From Verrucomicrobium sp. (GTDB taxonomy: Bacteria > Verrucomicrobiota > Verrucomicrobiia > Methylacidiphilales > UBA1321), in NCBI GenBank assembly GCA_017849585.1, contig JAFIGT010000039.1, positions 186,001 to 250,000 of the forward strand: a DNA stretch of 64,000 nucleotides. Reading direction: 5' to 3'. A model generated the notes under the pieces. It was not told the origin of the DNA. It ran no database searches and saw only the letters and a list, made by a program, of their open reading frames with translations. Shown here in pieces: positions 24,258 to 33,229 of this stretch. The first letter of the stretch is position 1. The number at the start of each line of letters is the position of its first letter. A program made the position numbers and the translations under genes.

Positions 24258-25355
24258 ATGAGCCAATCTTCCTCCTCCAAGCTGCACACGGTTCATGAAA
24301 TCCTCCGTCGGGAGATTCAGGAGAATCACCAGATTGGCGACCGTTTGCCGACGGAGCATGAACTGGCCGCCCGGTTTAATTGCAGTGTGGCGACCATCAG
24401 CAAAGCGCTGTCCTTATTGGCGCATGACGGTTGGGTGGAGCGTCGGCCCCGTGCCGGAACGAAGGTGATTCGCATTGCGGCGGCCACCCCGGCCGCGAAG
24501 TCGAGTATCAAGTTGGAGGCGCTGGCCTTTGTCTATCCGAGTGAAAAGCATGAGGCGATTCTGCGCACGGTGCGCGGATTTCAGGATGCGGCGATTGAGG
24601 CGGACTGTCGTGTATTGACCATCACCACGGGGACGGACTGCGAGAAGGAGCTCGAATTTTTAGGCCGGATTTCGGAGTTTGCGGTGAACGGCGCCGTGGT
24701 GCATCCGGTTTTGCTGACGCCGGAGGAGCACACGCGCTTTGCCCAAAAGGTGATCAGCTGCCCCGTGCCGATTGTGCTTTCGGGAATGCGATTGGCCGGG
24801 GTCGATAATCCTTCGGTGGGTATCGATGCTTTTCATGCTGGTTATGCAGTGACGAATTATCTGATCCGGCGCGGCGTGAAAAAAATCGGATTTCTGGCCA
24901 ACAACGCCGGGGCGATGGAGAAGTATTACGCCGGTTATCAATGGGCCTTGGAAGAGGCTGGCTTGGCGTCGAATCCCAAGTGGGAATTGCTCGAAGCGAC
25001 GATGCATCCGAATTACGACGATCCGCAGAAAGAACCGCTGGCGTTGGCGCGCCAGTATCTTTCCGAGGATCGCGGGATGGAAGGCGTGGTGTGTCCGAGT
25101 GACGGCATTGCCGTGGCTTTGATCCAGGCGGCGTTGGAGCGGGGACTGCGCGTGCCCCAGGATTTGAAGGTGATCGGCACCGATGATGTGGCCATTGCAC
25201 GCACCTCAGCGGTGCCTTTGACGACGTATCATGTGCCTTACGAGGAAATTGGGCGCAAAGAATTTGAAGCCTTGAAAGCGACCGTGGCGGGAACGTTTAC
25301 GGGGTTTGCCCGCATCAATGTGCGCGGAGAAATCGTGGTTCGCGAGAGCGCTTAA
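24258..25355 (+). CDS. GntR-type DNA-binding domain fused to LacI-type sensor: transcriptional regulator
   Basis: 365-residue regulator. The N-terminal winged helix is of GntR type (RLPTEHELAARFNCSVATIS, then WVERRPRAGTKVI). From about residue 90 it continues as a periplasmic-binding-protein-like domain (LEALAFVYPSEKHEAILRTV, VVCPSDGIAVALIQAALERG, VIGTDDVAIARTS). This chimera is the class known from AraR-like and Verrucomicrobia regulators. The ATG at 24258 was chosen; a TTG at 24222 would add 12 residues. The start lacks a well-spaced Shine-Dalgarno sequence. It is a paralogue of the partial gene at the left edge and is translationally adjacent to the prepilin-like gene. Confidence 0.88.
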   Translation: MSQSSSSKLHTVHEILRREIQENHQIGDRLPTEHELAARFNCSVATISKALSLLAHDGWVERRPRAGTKVIRIAAATPAAKSSIKLEALAFVYPSEKHEAILRTVRGFQDAAIEADCRVLTITTGTDCEKELEFLGRISEFAVNGAVVHPVLLTPEEHTRFAQKVISCPVPIVLSGMRLAGVDNPSVGIDAFHAGYAVTNYLIRRGVKKIGFLANNAGAMEKYYAGYQWALEEAGLASNPKWELLEATMHPNYDDPQKEPLALARQYLSEDRGMEGVVCPSDGIAVALIQAALERGLRVPQDLKVIGTDDVAIARTSAVPLTTYHVPYEEIGRKEFEALKATVAGTFTGFARINVRGEIVVRESA

Positions 25356-25372
25356 TGCCCAGGAGGAGCGCT

Positions 25373-26002
25373 ATGAAATCACCGACTCAGGCTTTCACGG
25401 TGATCGAACTTCTGGTCGTCGTGGCAATTATCGTCATCTTGGTTGGATTTCTAATGCCTATGGGTAGTCGCATGCTGGAGAATTCCCGTGCGACGAAATG
25501 TTCCTCCAATCTGCGACAAATCGGCGTAGCGCTCAACAGTTACGCCGATGATCACAACCAGCTTTACCCCATGATCTACGACGGGACGGCGGGAGAAGGT
25601 TCGACGACATGGATGTGGAAATTGAAGGAGTATCTTTCCATGCCGGATAACTCGATGGGGCCCTCACCCTTGCCGCGAGCGGCTGGCATTTTCGTTTGTC
25701 CTTCACTCAAGCCGGTGGAGGCGCGCGGCGTGTCCTACGCGCTCAATGGCTATATGCTTCCGAGTTCGGTGGCCTGGCAGCGACGACGGCTGGTTGTTCC
25801 GGCGTCGCAGACCTTTCTCGTGGTGGAAATCGCCAAGAACGGTGAGAGCTATACGCCGACAATGACGGGGGGAGGCGAATTGATCCGGCGTCATCCGAAG
25901 ACGTCAGCGAATTACTTGTTTTGCGACAGCCATGTCGAAAACATCACGGGTGTGATTCCATCAACGGACCCGCGTTGGTACTTTGTGTTGGCCACGCCAT
26001 AA
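25373..26002 (+). CDS. Prepilin-like protein with N-terminal cleavage/methylation domain
   Basis: 209-residue protein starting with a type IV prepilin/pseudopilin signal (FTVIELLVVVAIIVILVGF), with the Glu at the +5-like position and a hydrophobic helix. A globular part follows, with KCSSNLRQIGVALNSYADDH and the late motif NYLFCDSHVENITG, both common in the DUF1559-type secreted proteins of Planctomycetes and Verrucomicrobia. The ATG at 25373 was chosen because a perfect AGGAGGAG lies four bases before it; an earlier ATG at 25355 overlaps the regulator stop. It is coupled to the regulator upstream. Role at the surface is unknown. Confidence 0.85.
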   Translation: MKSPTQAFTVIELLVVVAIIVILVGFLMPMGSRMLENSRATKCSSNLRQIGVALNSYADDHNQLYPMIYDGTAGEGSTTWMWKLKEYLSMPDNSMGPSPLPRAAGIFVCPSLKPVEARGVSYALNGYMLPSSVAWQRRRLVVPASQTFLVVEIAKNGESYTPTMTGGGELIRRHPKTSANYLFCDSHVENITGVIPSTDPRWYFVLATP

Positions 26003-26028
26003 AGAGACGCGGGATGGGGGGAATACTG

Positions 26029-26053
26029 GTCCGGTGCGCGAGGCACACCGGAC
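26029..26053. terminator. Strong hairpin between convergent prepilin-like and RRM genes
   Basis: GTCCGGTG (26029-26036) and CACCGGAC (26046-26053) form a perfect 8-bp GC-rich stem with a 9-base loop, midway in the 87-base gap between the two stop codons. No long T-run follows on either strand, so it may work as a bidirectional block with partial efficiency. Confidence 0.55.
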
Positions 26054-26089
26054 ATTGACGAGCGTAACGCGAAAAGCGCGTGGAGTCGT

Positions 26090-26443
26090 TTAGTAGCGAC
26101 GTTCGCGACGGTCGCCGCGATCACCACCACGTCCGCCACCACCATGGCCTCCGCCGTGTCCACCACCACCACCATAGGAGCGGGGAGGGCGGTCTTCGCG
26201 GGGGCGAGCTTCATTAACCGTCAGATCGCGGCCTTCGTAGCTCTGGCCATGGAGGGCGCTGATCGCCTTTTGGGCATCTTCGGGAGTTGCCATGGTGACG
26301 AACGCGAATCCGCGCGGACGGCCGGTCATCTTGTCCATGATCAGATCCACGGAGGCAACGGAACCATGCTGGGCGAAGAGGTCCTGCAGATCGCCTTCGG
26401 TGACTTTGAACGGGATATTCCCGACGTAGAGTTTGGTGCTCAT
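26090..26443 (-). CDS. RNA-binding protein with one RRM and a glycine-rich tail
   Basis: 117-residue protein. Residues 1-80 are a single RNA recognition motif with RNP2 LYVGNIPF and RNP1 RGFAFVTM. The tail (from about 88) is Gly/Arg/His-rich (SYGGGGGHGGGHGG and RGGDRGDRRERRY), as in bacterial cold-inducible RRM proteins. It probably binds single-stranded RNA and acts as an RNA chaperone. It diverges from rho, and the region between them is the rho leader. Confidence 0.92.
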   Translation of the reverse strand: MSTKLYVGNIPFKVTEGDLQDLFAQHGSVASVDLIMDKMTGRPRGFAFVTMATPEDAQKAISALHGQSYEGRDLTVNEARPREDRPPRSYGGGGGHGGGHGGGGRGGDRGDRRERRY

Positions 26444-26822
26444 GCTGATGTTTTGTTTGTTCAGATCTCCGGCAGCTTCGGAAGCTGGTCCCTCACGTTG
26501 GGACTCGAATCATCAACGAGCTTGACTCAACTGACGACCACTAAGCTTGAAGAGTAACCAATGATCCGTATCTGAATCGGCATGCTGGCAGGGATACGAA
26601 GGGATACAAGACAAAAAGAATCTCAATTAACTGAAATATCCCCTCGCATTTGCCACCGTTGTAACCTCTCATGCCAGAGGTACTTTTTCGCCTTGCCTAT
26701 AAACTCTCCTTGCATCCCTACAGGGATTCTGTTAGTAGTTTTTTCAGTTCGATGGGTCTTGGGACACGTTGCGTCCCGCTCTGCTTTCCAGCAGGGGTGC
26801 TTATCACTTGCCTAGTTATACC
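26444..26822. other. Divergent promoter region and structured rho leader, 379 bp
   Basis: No gene was seen between the RRM gene and rho. The 160 bases before rho contain four short hairpins in a row: CCTCT/AGAGG (26665-26680, followed by TACTTTTT), ATCCC/GGGAT (26715-26727, followed ten bases later by GTTTTTTC), GGGAC/GTCCC (26761-26777) and CTGCT/AGCAG (26781-26794). This suggests an attenuator-like leader. Rho autoregulates through its leader in E. coli, so a comparable but different mechanism here is plausible. Confidence 0.55.
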
Positions 26823-27941
26823 ATGTCAGAGACTACACCCGTATCGGGTATTTTAGAGGTTCACGATAAAGGTTACGGTTTTCTGAGGAAGCCTGAAAAG
26901 GTCGCCTCGGTCACGCCGAATGATGTCTTCGTTCCGCCGGACGCTATCAAGCGTAACGGTCTGCGCGATGGTGTCGAAATCGCCGGCATGAGCGCCATGA
27001 ACGGGCGCGGCCCGCAACTCGTCGAACTCCAGACGCTCAACGGCAAGACTGTCGAGGAATACAAGAAGCAGCTTCCCTTTGAAGAGCTCACCACCATCAA
27101 CCCCAACCGCTGGGTGAAGATGGAAACCGCCGGCGACAAACTTTCCACCCGCGTGGTCGATCTCATGACCCCGATTGGCCACGGCCAACGCGCCATGATC
27201 GTCGCCCCGCCCCGCACCGGCAAGACGATGCTCATGCAGGCCATCGCCGAGGGCGTGGCTACCAATCACCCGAAGACCCACCTCATGATCGTCCTCGTCG
27301 ACGAACGCCCCGAGGAAGTCACCGATTTCCGTCAATTCATCAAGGGCCGTGGCGAACTCTGGTCCTCCTCCAACGATCAGGACATCGCCAGCCACGTCCG
27401 CCTCTCCAAGCTCGTCATCGAGCGCGCCAAGCGCCTCGTCGAGAGTGGTCGCGACGTGTTCATGCTGCTCGATTCCTTGACCCGCCTCGGTCGCGCGTTT
27501 AACAGCGCCACCAAGGGCAACGGTCGCACGCTTTCCGGCGGTATGGACTCCCGCGGCATGGAAATCCCCCGCAAGATTTTCGCCGCTGCCCGGCAGACTG
27601 AAGAAGCGGGCGCGCTCACCATCGTGGCGACGGCGCTCATCGATACCGGTTCCAAGATGGACGAAGTCATCTTCCAGGAATTCAAGGGTACCGGTAACAT
27701 GGAAATTGTGCTCGACCGCAAGCTTTCCGACGTCCGCGTTTTCCCCGCCATCGACATCGAAAAGTCGGGCACCCGCCGCGAGGAATTGCTTCTTGCCCCA
27801 GATATTCTTGAAAAGGTTGCCATCATCCGCCGCGGACTCCACGGACAGCCCATCCAGGCCCAGATGGAACGGCTCCTCTTCCTGCTCAAGAAAGCGCCCA
27901 CCAACAAGCAGGCGCTCGAGATGCTTCCTTCCCTCAAGTAA
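26823..27941 (+). CDS. rho: Transcription termination factor Rho
   Basis: 372-residue hexameric RNA-DNA helicase that ends transcription. The N-terminal cold-shock-like RNA-binding domain is seen in GILEVHDKGYGFLRKP, and the ATPase core in PPRTGKTMLMQAIAE (Walker A), VFMLLDSLTRLGRAFN (Walker B) and GALTIVATALIDTGSKMDEV. It is shorter than E. coli Rho (419 residues) because the N-terminal helical bundle is nearly absent and the protein begins almost at the RNA-binding fold. The ATG at 26823 was preferred over upstream in-frame codons that read through the leader. No Shine-Dalgarno sequence is evident. Confidence 0.97.
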   Translation: MSETTPVSGILEVHDKGYGFLRKPEKVASVTPNDVFVPPDAIKRNGLRDGVEIAGMSAMNGRGPQLVELQTLNGKTVEEYKKQLPFEELTTINPNRWVKMETAGDKLSTRVVDLMTPIGHGQRAMIVAPPRTGKTMLMQAIAEGVATNHPKTHLMIVLVDERPEEVTDFRQFIKGRGELWSSSNDQDIASHVRLSKLVIERAKRLVESGRDVFMLLDSLTRLGRAFNSATKGNGRTLSGGMDSRGMEIPRKIFAAARQTEEAGALTIVATALIDTGSKMDEVIFQEFKGTGNMEIVLDRKLSDVRVFPAIDIEKSGTRREELLLAPDILEKVAIIRRGLHGQPIQAQMERLLFLLKKAPTNKQALEMLPSLK

Positions 27942-27951
27942 GGAAGGTTTC
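27927..27951 (+). terminator. Weak hairpin at the rho stop codon
   Basis: CCTTCC (27927-27932) and GGAAGG (27942-27947) form a 6-bp stem overlapping the TAA stop, followed by TTTCTC. Possible weak intrinsic terminator. Confidence 0.35.
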
Positions 27952-28028
27952 TCGCCGAGCGCGCCAAAGGCGCAGGGGAAAAACGGTGTGCTGATTTGAT
28001 CGGCGCGTCGTTGGCTTCATCGGTCTCT

Positions 28029-29480
28029 CTACCGCTTCAATCGCGGCCATACCCAATCGCCCTGCTTTGGATCGATTGCCGTCGCGAACTCCTTCTTCAT
28101 CACGACTTGGCCTCCATCATCCACGCCATTGAATCCCACCGAATAGAGCGCGTAATTTCCATCTGCCTCCACCCGGTAATGCAACGGCTCGGCATTACAC
28201 AAATCGTGCGGCACCTGATCTATGAACTTCGGCTCCAGCTCCGCCAACGCCGCCGGATATTTCCCGTTCGCCAGTCGGTACCGCTCCAACCCGCAAGCCA
28301 CGCGAGCCAGATCGAGTTGGCTTTGTGCTTTGGCAAAGCGAGAACCAGCTTCATTCAGGGCGGGTAAAGAAAGACTGAAAATGGCTCGAGTCGGTTGATA
28401 GGAGCGCAGGGCCCATAAATCTTTTTGAGAGAAGTTTTTCTCGGGAGAAAAACGGCGTTGGTCTGAATCGAGCACATTCAAAAAGTGGTCTATATAGCAG
28501 GGTGTAGCGATGGCTTTTGTTTCGTCGTACCAACCCGAGGGGCTGATTGACAGAATCATACTGCAAGGATTAGGCCATTTTGACCAATCGGAATCCAACT
28601 CTCCCCCGAGTGAAGCTAGAGCAGCGAATTCTTTCGAAGTGCCCAGTCGATGTTTTTTAAACCAATCTATTGTCCCGATAAAATAGACGGTGAGTTCGCC
28701 CCTCATGGAGGTGCGATAGGTTTGGAATAGATTGATCGACCCTAGGAGCGATTGCAGATGGGATAGATCAGAGTCGGACCATTGATGCGATTCGATTCCA
28801 CTCCAGAGGGTAGGCAGTGGTATCAGGGCGATCGCGCCTGTCGACAATCCGGAAATGAGTGTCGGCTGTTGTCCACCTCCCTGAGCCAGTAGATAGCAGA
28901 TGGAAATATCCCGTAGCGCGGTGATCGTGTCTTTGTTATTCAAGGAGGCCAAAGCATGCGCTTGCACGATTTGCGCGACATTCATGGCGGGGCCTAATTC
29001 CGGCAAAGGCGTTGCGGGAGGAAAGGGGAAATTCAAATCGAATGAAAATTGGCATTGAGAGCGCTCATTGGCGGCTGCGTAAAGTTGATTCAATTCGCCT
29101 TGAATCGAATCCAAAAGTGCCAAGGGCGGCGAGATCGGTTTCTGTCCAAGCTCCCAGTTAGGCCGGACCTTATTTGCGGTGCGCCATTCTTGCAGGATTT
29201 TCCTGGCGTCCATCAAGCTGCTTTGCGGGCGGATTTCTTTTTTAGGATCTCGGGAAGCGAGCAGGTGCTGCCAAATCTCACTCTTCGCAAAATTCTGTTC
29301 ATCCGGCACGGGCGGAGGAATGAGTGCTTTCGGATCGAAGCTAAAACCCTTCGCTTCGTACTGGGCCTTGGTCTCGGCCCACAGGCGCGCGCCGCGCCAG
29401 TTCTCCTCCAGATAAAACGCCACGATCAGCAGCACCAGCACCCCGAACGCGATCCCGCCCCGCTTCAGCCACCGTTTCAT
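28029..29480 (-). CDS. Membrane-anchored protein of unknown function with GspG-like C-terminus
   Basis: 483-residue protein with one N-terminal membrane helix (IAFGVLVLLIVAFYL) and a large, presumably periplasmic, remainder. No enzyme motif was recognised. The last 90 residues (LERYRLANGKYPAALAEL, YALYSVGFNGVDDGG) resemble the C-terminal part of type II secretion pseudopilin GspG, though the typical prepilin N-terminus is missing. The ATG at 29480 fits the membrane helix; a longer reading would extend to 29540. It converges with rho and is divergent from the RNA helicase. Function unknown. Confidence 0.7.
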   Translation of the reverse strand: MKRWLKRGGIAFGVLVLLIVAFYLEENWRGARLWAETKAQYEAKGFSFDPKALIPPPVPDEQNFAKSEIWQHLLASRDPKKEIRPQSSLMDARKILQEWRTANKVRPNWELGQKPISPPLALLDSIQGELNQLYAAANERSQCQFSFDLNFPFPPATPLPELGPAMNVAQIVQAHALASLNNKDTITALRDISICYLLAQGGGQQPTLISGLSTGAIALIPLPTLWSGIESHQWSDSDLSHLQSLLGSINLFQTYRTSMRGELTVYFIGTIDWFKKHRLGTSKEFAALASLGGELDSDWSKWPNPCSMILSISPSGWYDETKAIATPCYIDHFLNVLDSDQRRFSPEKNFSQKDLWALRSYQPTRAIFSLSLPALNEAGSRFAKAQSQLDLARVACGLERYRLANGKYPAALAELEPKFIDQVPHDLCNAEPLHYRVEADGNYALYSVGFNGVDDGGQVVMKKEFATAIDPKQGDWVWPRLKR

Positions 29481-29611
29481 GATTGCCAGCGTGACAGATT
29501 GGGGGACGCCAAGGCAAGAGCGGAAATGGGCACCAATCAACGCAATCTGAGGGCGTGGTTACGTCTCGTCTTTCCTCTCGCTAATGCCGGAGGATCCGTT
29601 ATTCTAACCGA

Positions 29612-30832
29612 ATGTCTTTTCAAAACTTGGGCCTTTCCGATGATGTAGTCCACGGCGTCCAGTCGATGGGTTACATCGATCCGACGCCCATTCAACTCCG
29701 CGCCATTCCGCTCGTATTGAGTGGAGCCGATATCATTGGCGCTTCGCAAACCGGCACGGGTAAAACCGCGGCGTTTGCTCTCCCGATTCTTACCAAGCTG
29801 GCGAAGCACGGCGGATTGCGTGCGCTCATTCTCGAACCCACACGCGAACTCGCGGCGCAGGTCGAGACGGCTTTTCGCGACTATTCCCGTTTCTCCAATC
29901 TTCGCACGGTGGTGATTTATGGTGGTGTCGGTTACGGCAAGCAGTTGGAAGAGTTGAAGCGCGGTACTGATATTCTCGTTGCGACTCCGGGCCGATTGCT
30001 CGATCACATGGAGCAGGGCAATATCGATCTCGGAACGATCGAACATCTCGTGCTGGATGAGGCGGATCGCATGCTCGACATGGGTTTCATGCCCGATGTG
30101 CGCCGGATCATTGAGAAGTGCCGTAAGCAACGCCAGACTTGTCTTTTTTCCGCGACCATGCCGCCGGAAATCGCCGGGTTGTGCGAGTGGGCCTTGAAGG
30201 AACCGCAGTCGATCGAGATCGGTCAGCGTCGATCCGTTGCGGAATCGGTCAAGCATGCCATCTACCCCGTGGCAGGCACGCAGAAGTTTGAGCTGCTTCT
30301 GGCGTTGCTTGAGCGGACACATTACGATTCCGTTCTCATTTTCACCCGTACCAAGCATGCCGCGGATCGTGTCGCGTCGCAGTTGAAGGCGCTGAATCAT
30401 GCGGTTGCGGTGCTCCACTCCAATCGCAGTCAGAACGAGCGGCTTGAAGCCCTTGCAGGCTTTCGCTCGGGCAAGTACGAAGTCATGGTCGCCACCGATA
30501 TTGCGGCGCGCGGTCTTGATGTCAGCGGCATCAGCCATGTGATCAATTACGACGTGCCTCAGCATCCGGAAGATTATGTGCATCGCATCGGCCGCACGGG
30601 GCGCGCGGAAGCGACGGGTGACGCGTTTACGCTGATGACGGCGGACGAAGCGCCTGATGTGGCGTCCATCGAGCGGTTCATCGGCCAATCGATTCCGCGC
30701 GTAAAGCTGGAGAATTTCGCCTATGTTTACTCCGTCGTGCTCGACTCGACCAAGTCTGCCAGTGCGGGAGCGCACAACGTGCGCGGTGGTCGCGCTGGCA
30801 AGGGCTATTCCTTTGGAGTTCGTCGCAAGTAG
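29612..30832 (+). CDS. DEAD-box ATP-dependent RNA helicase, RhlE-like
   Basis: 406-residue helicase. Motifs in order: Q-motif region GYIDPTPIQLRAIP, Walker A ASQTGTGKT, motif Ia EPTRELA, TPGRLLDH, DEAD box VLDEADRMLDMGF, motif III FSATMP, motif V ATDIAARGLDVSG and motif VI HRIGRTGRAE. The C-terminus is short and basic (HNVRGGRAGKGYSFGVRRK), in line with RhlE-type proteins rather than DeaD. It unwinds RNA during ribosome assembly or mRNA turnover. No operon partner on the same strand is close. Confidence 0.95.
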   Translation: MSFQNLGLSDDVVHGVQSMGYIDPTPIQLRAIPLVLSGADIIGASQTGTGKTAAFALPILTKLAKHGGLRALILEPTRELAAQVETAFRDYSRFSNLRTVVIYGGVGYGKQLEELKRGTDILVATPGRLLDHMEQGNIDLGTIEHLVLDEADRMLDMGFMPDVRRIIEKCRKQRQTCLFSATMPPEIAGLCEWALKEPQSIEIGQRRSVAESVKHAIYPVAGTQKFELLLALLERTHYDSVLIFTRTKHAADRVASQLKALNHAVAVLHSNRSQNERLEALAGFRSGKYEVMVATDIAARGLDVSGISHVINYDVPQHPEDYVHRIGRTGRAEATGDAFTLMTADEAPDVASIERFIGQSIPRVKLENFAYVYSVVLDSTKSASAGAHNVRGGRAGKGYSFGVRRK

Positions 30833-31031
30833 CCGGTAATAGGGATGTTTGCCGGGAAGGTGTAAGTGCTTGCGCTTGAGAAGTCAGCGGTCACTTGTAA
30901 TCTCCGGTGCTCTTTTGAGCAAGCTGTGTTAGAAAACCTTCTTTGTGCATCTGGTCTCTATAAGCTGCGCGAATTTCCCTGTCTCGGATTAAGGAAAAAT
31001 AGACAATATGCCGTTCCAGTTCTAGAGTGAT

Positions 31032-31781
31032 ATGCAAATGAATATCTCGCGGTCGCAATTTCTGAAGCAGTTGGGGGTCTCCGTCGCTGCCTTCAGTGTC
31101 GGTGGAAGCTTGGTCGAAGCGCTTGGGCAGATGTCGCCCGTGCTCTCCACGCCCACCGGAGTTTCCGGCGACCTCAAGCCCATCTCGGTCAATAGCGGCC
31201 CTGGTTTTGGTAATCGCCTGGCGATCACATTTGATGACGGCCCGACTCCGGGCGTCACCGAACGGGTGCTCACCGAGCTTAAAAAGCGCGATCTTCGCGC
31301 CAGCTTTTTCATGATCGGCCGCAATGTCAAAAATAATCCCGACCTCGCCAAACGTGTGTTCGATGAGGGGCATGAGCTTTGCAATCACAGCTACACGCAC
31401 CCGAAGCTGGATTCACTTTCCGATGATCGCGTGCGCGAGGAACTGCTCACCTGTCAGGATGCGATTTACAAGGCCACGGGATATACTCCCGTCTGGCTGC
31501 GTCCGCCTTACGGAGCATTCCGCAACAAATCACATATCGCGAAAGATCTCGGTCTCGGTATCGCGATGTGGAGTGTCGATCCTCGCGACTGGGCGCAACC
31601 CGGCGCGCAACGCATCACCGATACGATCGTCACGCAGGCCCGCCCCGGCTCCATCATTCTGTGCCACGATTTGCACATGCAGACGGCAGATGCGGTGCCG
31701 AACATTCTCGATCGTCTCCTGGACCGTGACTACGAGTTCATCAATATGTCCGGTTTCCTTGGGCAGCCCTACGTGGCGTAG
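31032..31781 (+). CDS. Exported polysaccharide deacetylase (NodB-like, CE4)
   Basis: 249-residue protein. The N-terminus (SRSQFLKQLGVSVAAFSVGG) resembles a Tat signal in layout but has only one of the twin arginines, so export by Tat or Sec is open. The NodB fold shows motif 1 TFDDGPTPG with the catalytic and metal Asp, motif 2 HELCNHSYTHPKLD with the metal His pair, and motif 3 RPPYGAFRN. It probably removes acetyl groups from peptidoglycan or another amino-sugar polymer in the periplasm. A second ATG lies two codons later (31038). Confidence 0.88.
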   Translation: MQMNISRSQFLKQLGVSVAAFSVGGSLVEALGQMSPVLSTPTGVSGDLKPISVNSGPGFGNRLAITFDDGPTPGVTERVLTELKKRDLRASFFMIGRNVKNNPDLAKRVFDEGHELCNHSYTHPKLDSLSDDRVREELLTCQDAIYKATGYTPVWLRPPYGAFRNKSHIAKDLGLGIAMWSVDPRDWAQPGAQRITDTIVTQARPGSIILCHDLHMQTADAVPNILDRLLDRDYEFINMSGFLGQPYVA

Positions 31782-31837
31782 AGCTGTTGCGAAGAATTCC
31801 CTTTAGCCCCGGCTGATTTCGGCTATCGTCCACATTC

Positions 31838-33229
31838 GTGGACGTAGAAATTTTATCGCGTATTCAGTTTGCGGTCACCATTTCGATTCACTACATCTTT
31901 CCTCCGCTCACGATTGGTCTCGGGTTGATCCTCGTTTTCATCGAGGCGGCGTATCTCAAGACGCGTAATCCGCTCTACGAGCAGATGGCGCGATTCTGGA
32001 CGCGCATTTTCGGTCTCATCTTCGCGCTGGGTGTCGCCACGGGCATTGTCATGGAGTTTGAGTTTGGCACGAACTGGGCGACCTACTCGCGCTACGTGGG
32101 CGATGTCTTCGGCAGCGCTTTGGCGGCGGAGGGGATCTTCGCATTCTTTCTGGAATCCGGGTTCCTCGCGCTGCTGCTCTTCGGTTGGAATAAGGTCGGG
32201 CCCAAGCTTCATTTCTTTGCCACGTGCATGGTGTGCTTTGGATCGCACTTCAGCGCGGTCTGGATCGTGGTGGCGAACTCGTGGATGCAGACACCGGCTG
32301 GTTATCACATTGTGGGCGAAGGAATGAAGGCGCGCGCGCAGATTGTTGATTTCTGGGCAATGGTGTTCAATCCATCGTCGGTTGATCGGCTGACGCATGT
32401 CATTCTCGGTTGCTGGCTCGCGGGAGCCTTTCTGGTTACGAGCGTCAGCGCCTATTATTTGCTGCGCCGCCGGCATATCGAATTCGCCAAATCGTCGTTT
32501 AAGTTCGGCCTCGCCCTTGCCGTTGTGGCTTCTCTTCTGCAACTGGCCAGCGGCGATAGCACGGCCAAGGGTGTGTATAAAAATCAGCCCGCGAAATTTG
32601 CCGCGCTTGAAGGCGTCTTCAAAACGGAGCCCTACTCGCCGCTTTACCTGGCGGGTTGGGTCGACGTGGAAAACGAAAAAGTCCACGGCATTGGCGTGCC
32701 CGGCGCTTTGAGTTTCCTCACACACCTCAATTTCAAGGAGCCGGTTATTGGCTACGACCGGATCGATCCAAAGTGGGGACGGCCCAAGATTCAGGCGGTT
32801 TTTCAGGCGTACCATCTCATGATCGCGATCGGCATGGGTCTCATCGGCTTGAGTCTGCTGGGAGTTTTTCTCTGGTGGCGTGGATGGCTGTTCCTTGGCG
32901 AAAATAAATGGATTCGCTATTACTGGGGAGTCATGGTGCTCGCGGTGCTTGGGCCGCAGATTGCCAATCAGGCTGGTTGGTATACCGCGGAGCTGGGGCG
33001 TCAACCGTGGATTGTCTATGGTTTGCTCAAGACTTCCGATGCGCTCAGTAAAGCGGTGAAGGCCGAGCATGTGCTCGCTTCGTTGATCATGTTCCTGCTG
33101 ATTTACGGGCTCCTCATTGCGCTCTTTATCTATCTGTTGAACGATAAGATCCAGCATGGTCCTGATGATCATGCTCCGGAGCTTGTGGAAGGTAATCCCG
33201 CCAATCCACGGGAAGGACACCGCGCATGA
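31838..33229 (+). CDS. cydA: Cytochrome bd-type quinol oxidase subunit I
   Basis: 463-residue integral membrane subunit carrying the hemes of a terminal oxidase that reduces O2 to water. The conserved N-terminus [18 protein letters not shown] has the heme-ligand His, and the later [13 protein letters not shown] is the family signature. The short quinol loop and overall length resemble the CioA or short-Q-loop type rather than E. coli CydA. The start codon is GTG at 31838. It overlaps cydB by four bases (ATGA), so the two are translationally coupled. No cydX-like small ORF or cydCD genes are visible nearby. Confidence 0.95.
   Translation: MDVEILSRIQFAVTISIHYIFPPLTIGLGLILVFIEAAYLKTRNPLYEQMARFWTRIFGLIFALGVATGIVMEFEFGTNWATYSRYVGDVFGSALAAEGIFAFFLESGFLALLLFGWNKVGPKLHFFATCMVCFGSHFSAVWIVVANSWMQTPAGYHIVGEGMKARAQIVDFWAMVFNPSSVDRLTHVILGCWLAGAFLVTSVSAYYLLRRRHIEFAKSSFKFGLALAVVASLLQLASGDSTAKGVYKNQPAKFAALEGVFKTEPYSPLYLAGWVDVENEKVHGIGVPGALSFLTHLNFKEPVIGYDRIDPKWGRPKIQAVFQAYHLMIAIGMGLIGLSLLGVFLWWRGWLFLGENKWIRYYWGVMVLAVLGPQIANQAGWYTAELGRQPWIVYGLLKTSDALSKAVKAEHVLASLIMFLLIYGLLIALFIYLLNDKIQHGPDDHAPELVEGNPANPREGHRA

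Noticed and set aside
30889-31010. Minus-strand reading ending KSTGDYK, continuous with a long frame over the deacetylase gene
   Set aside because: Most of the frame is the shadow of the real deacetylase gene. The short tail in the intergenic part resembles translated intergenic repeat sequence more than a protein, and no start or ribosome-binding site supports it.
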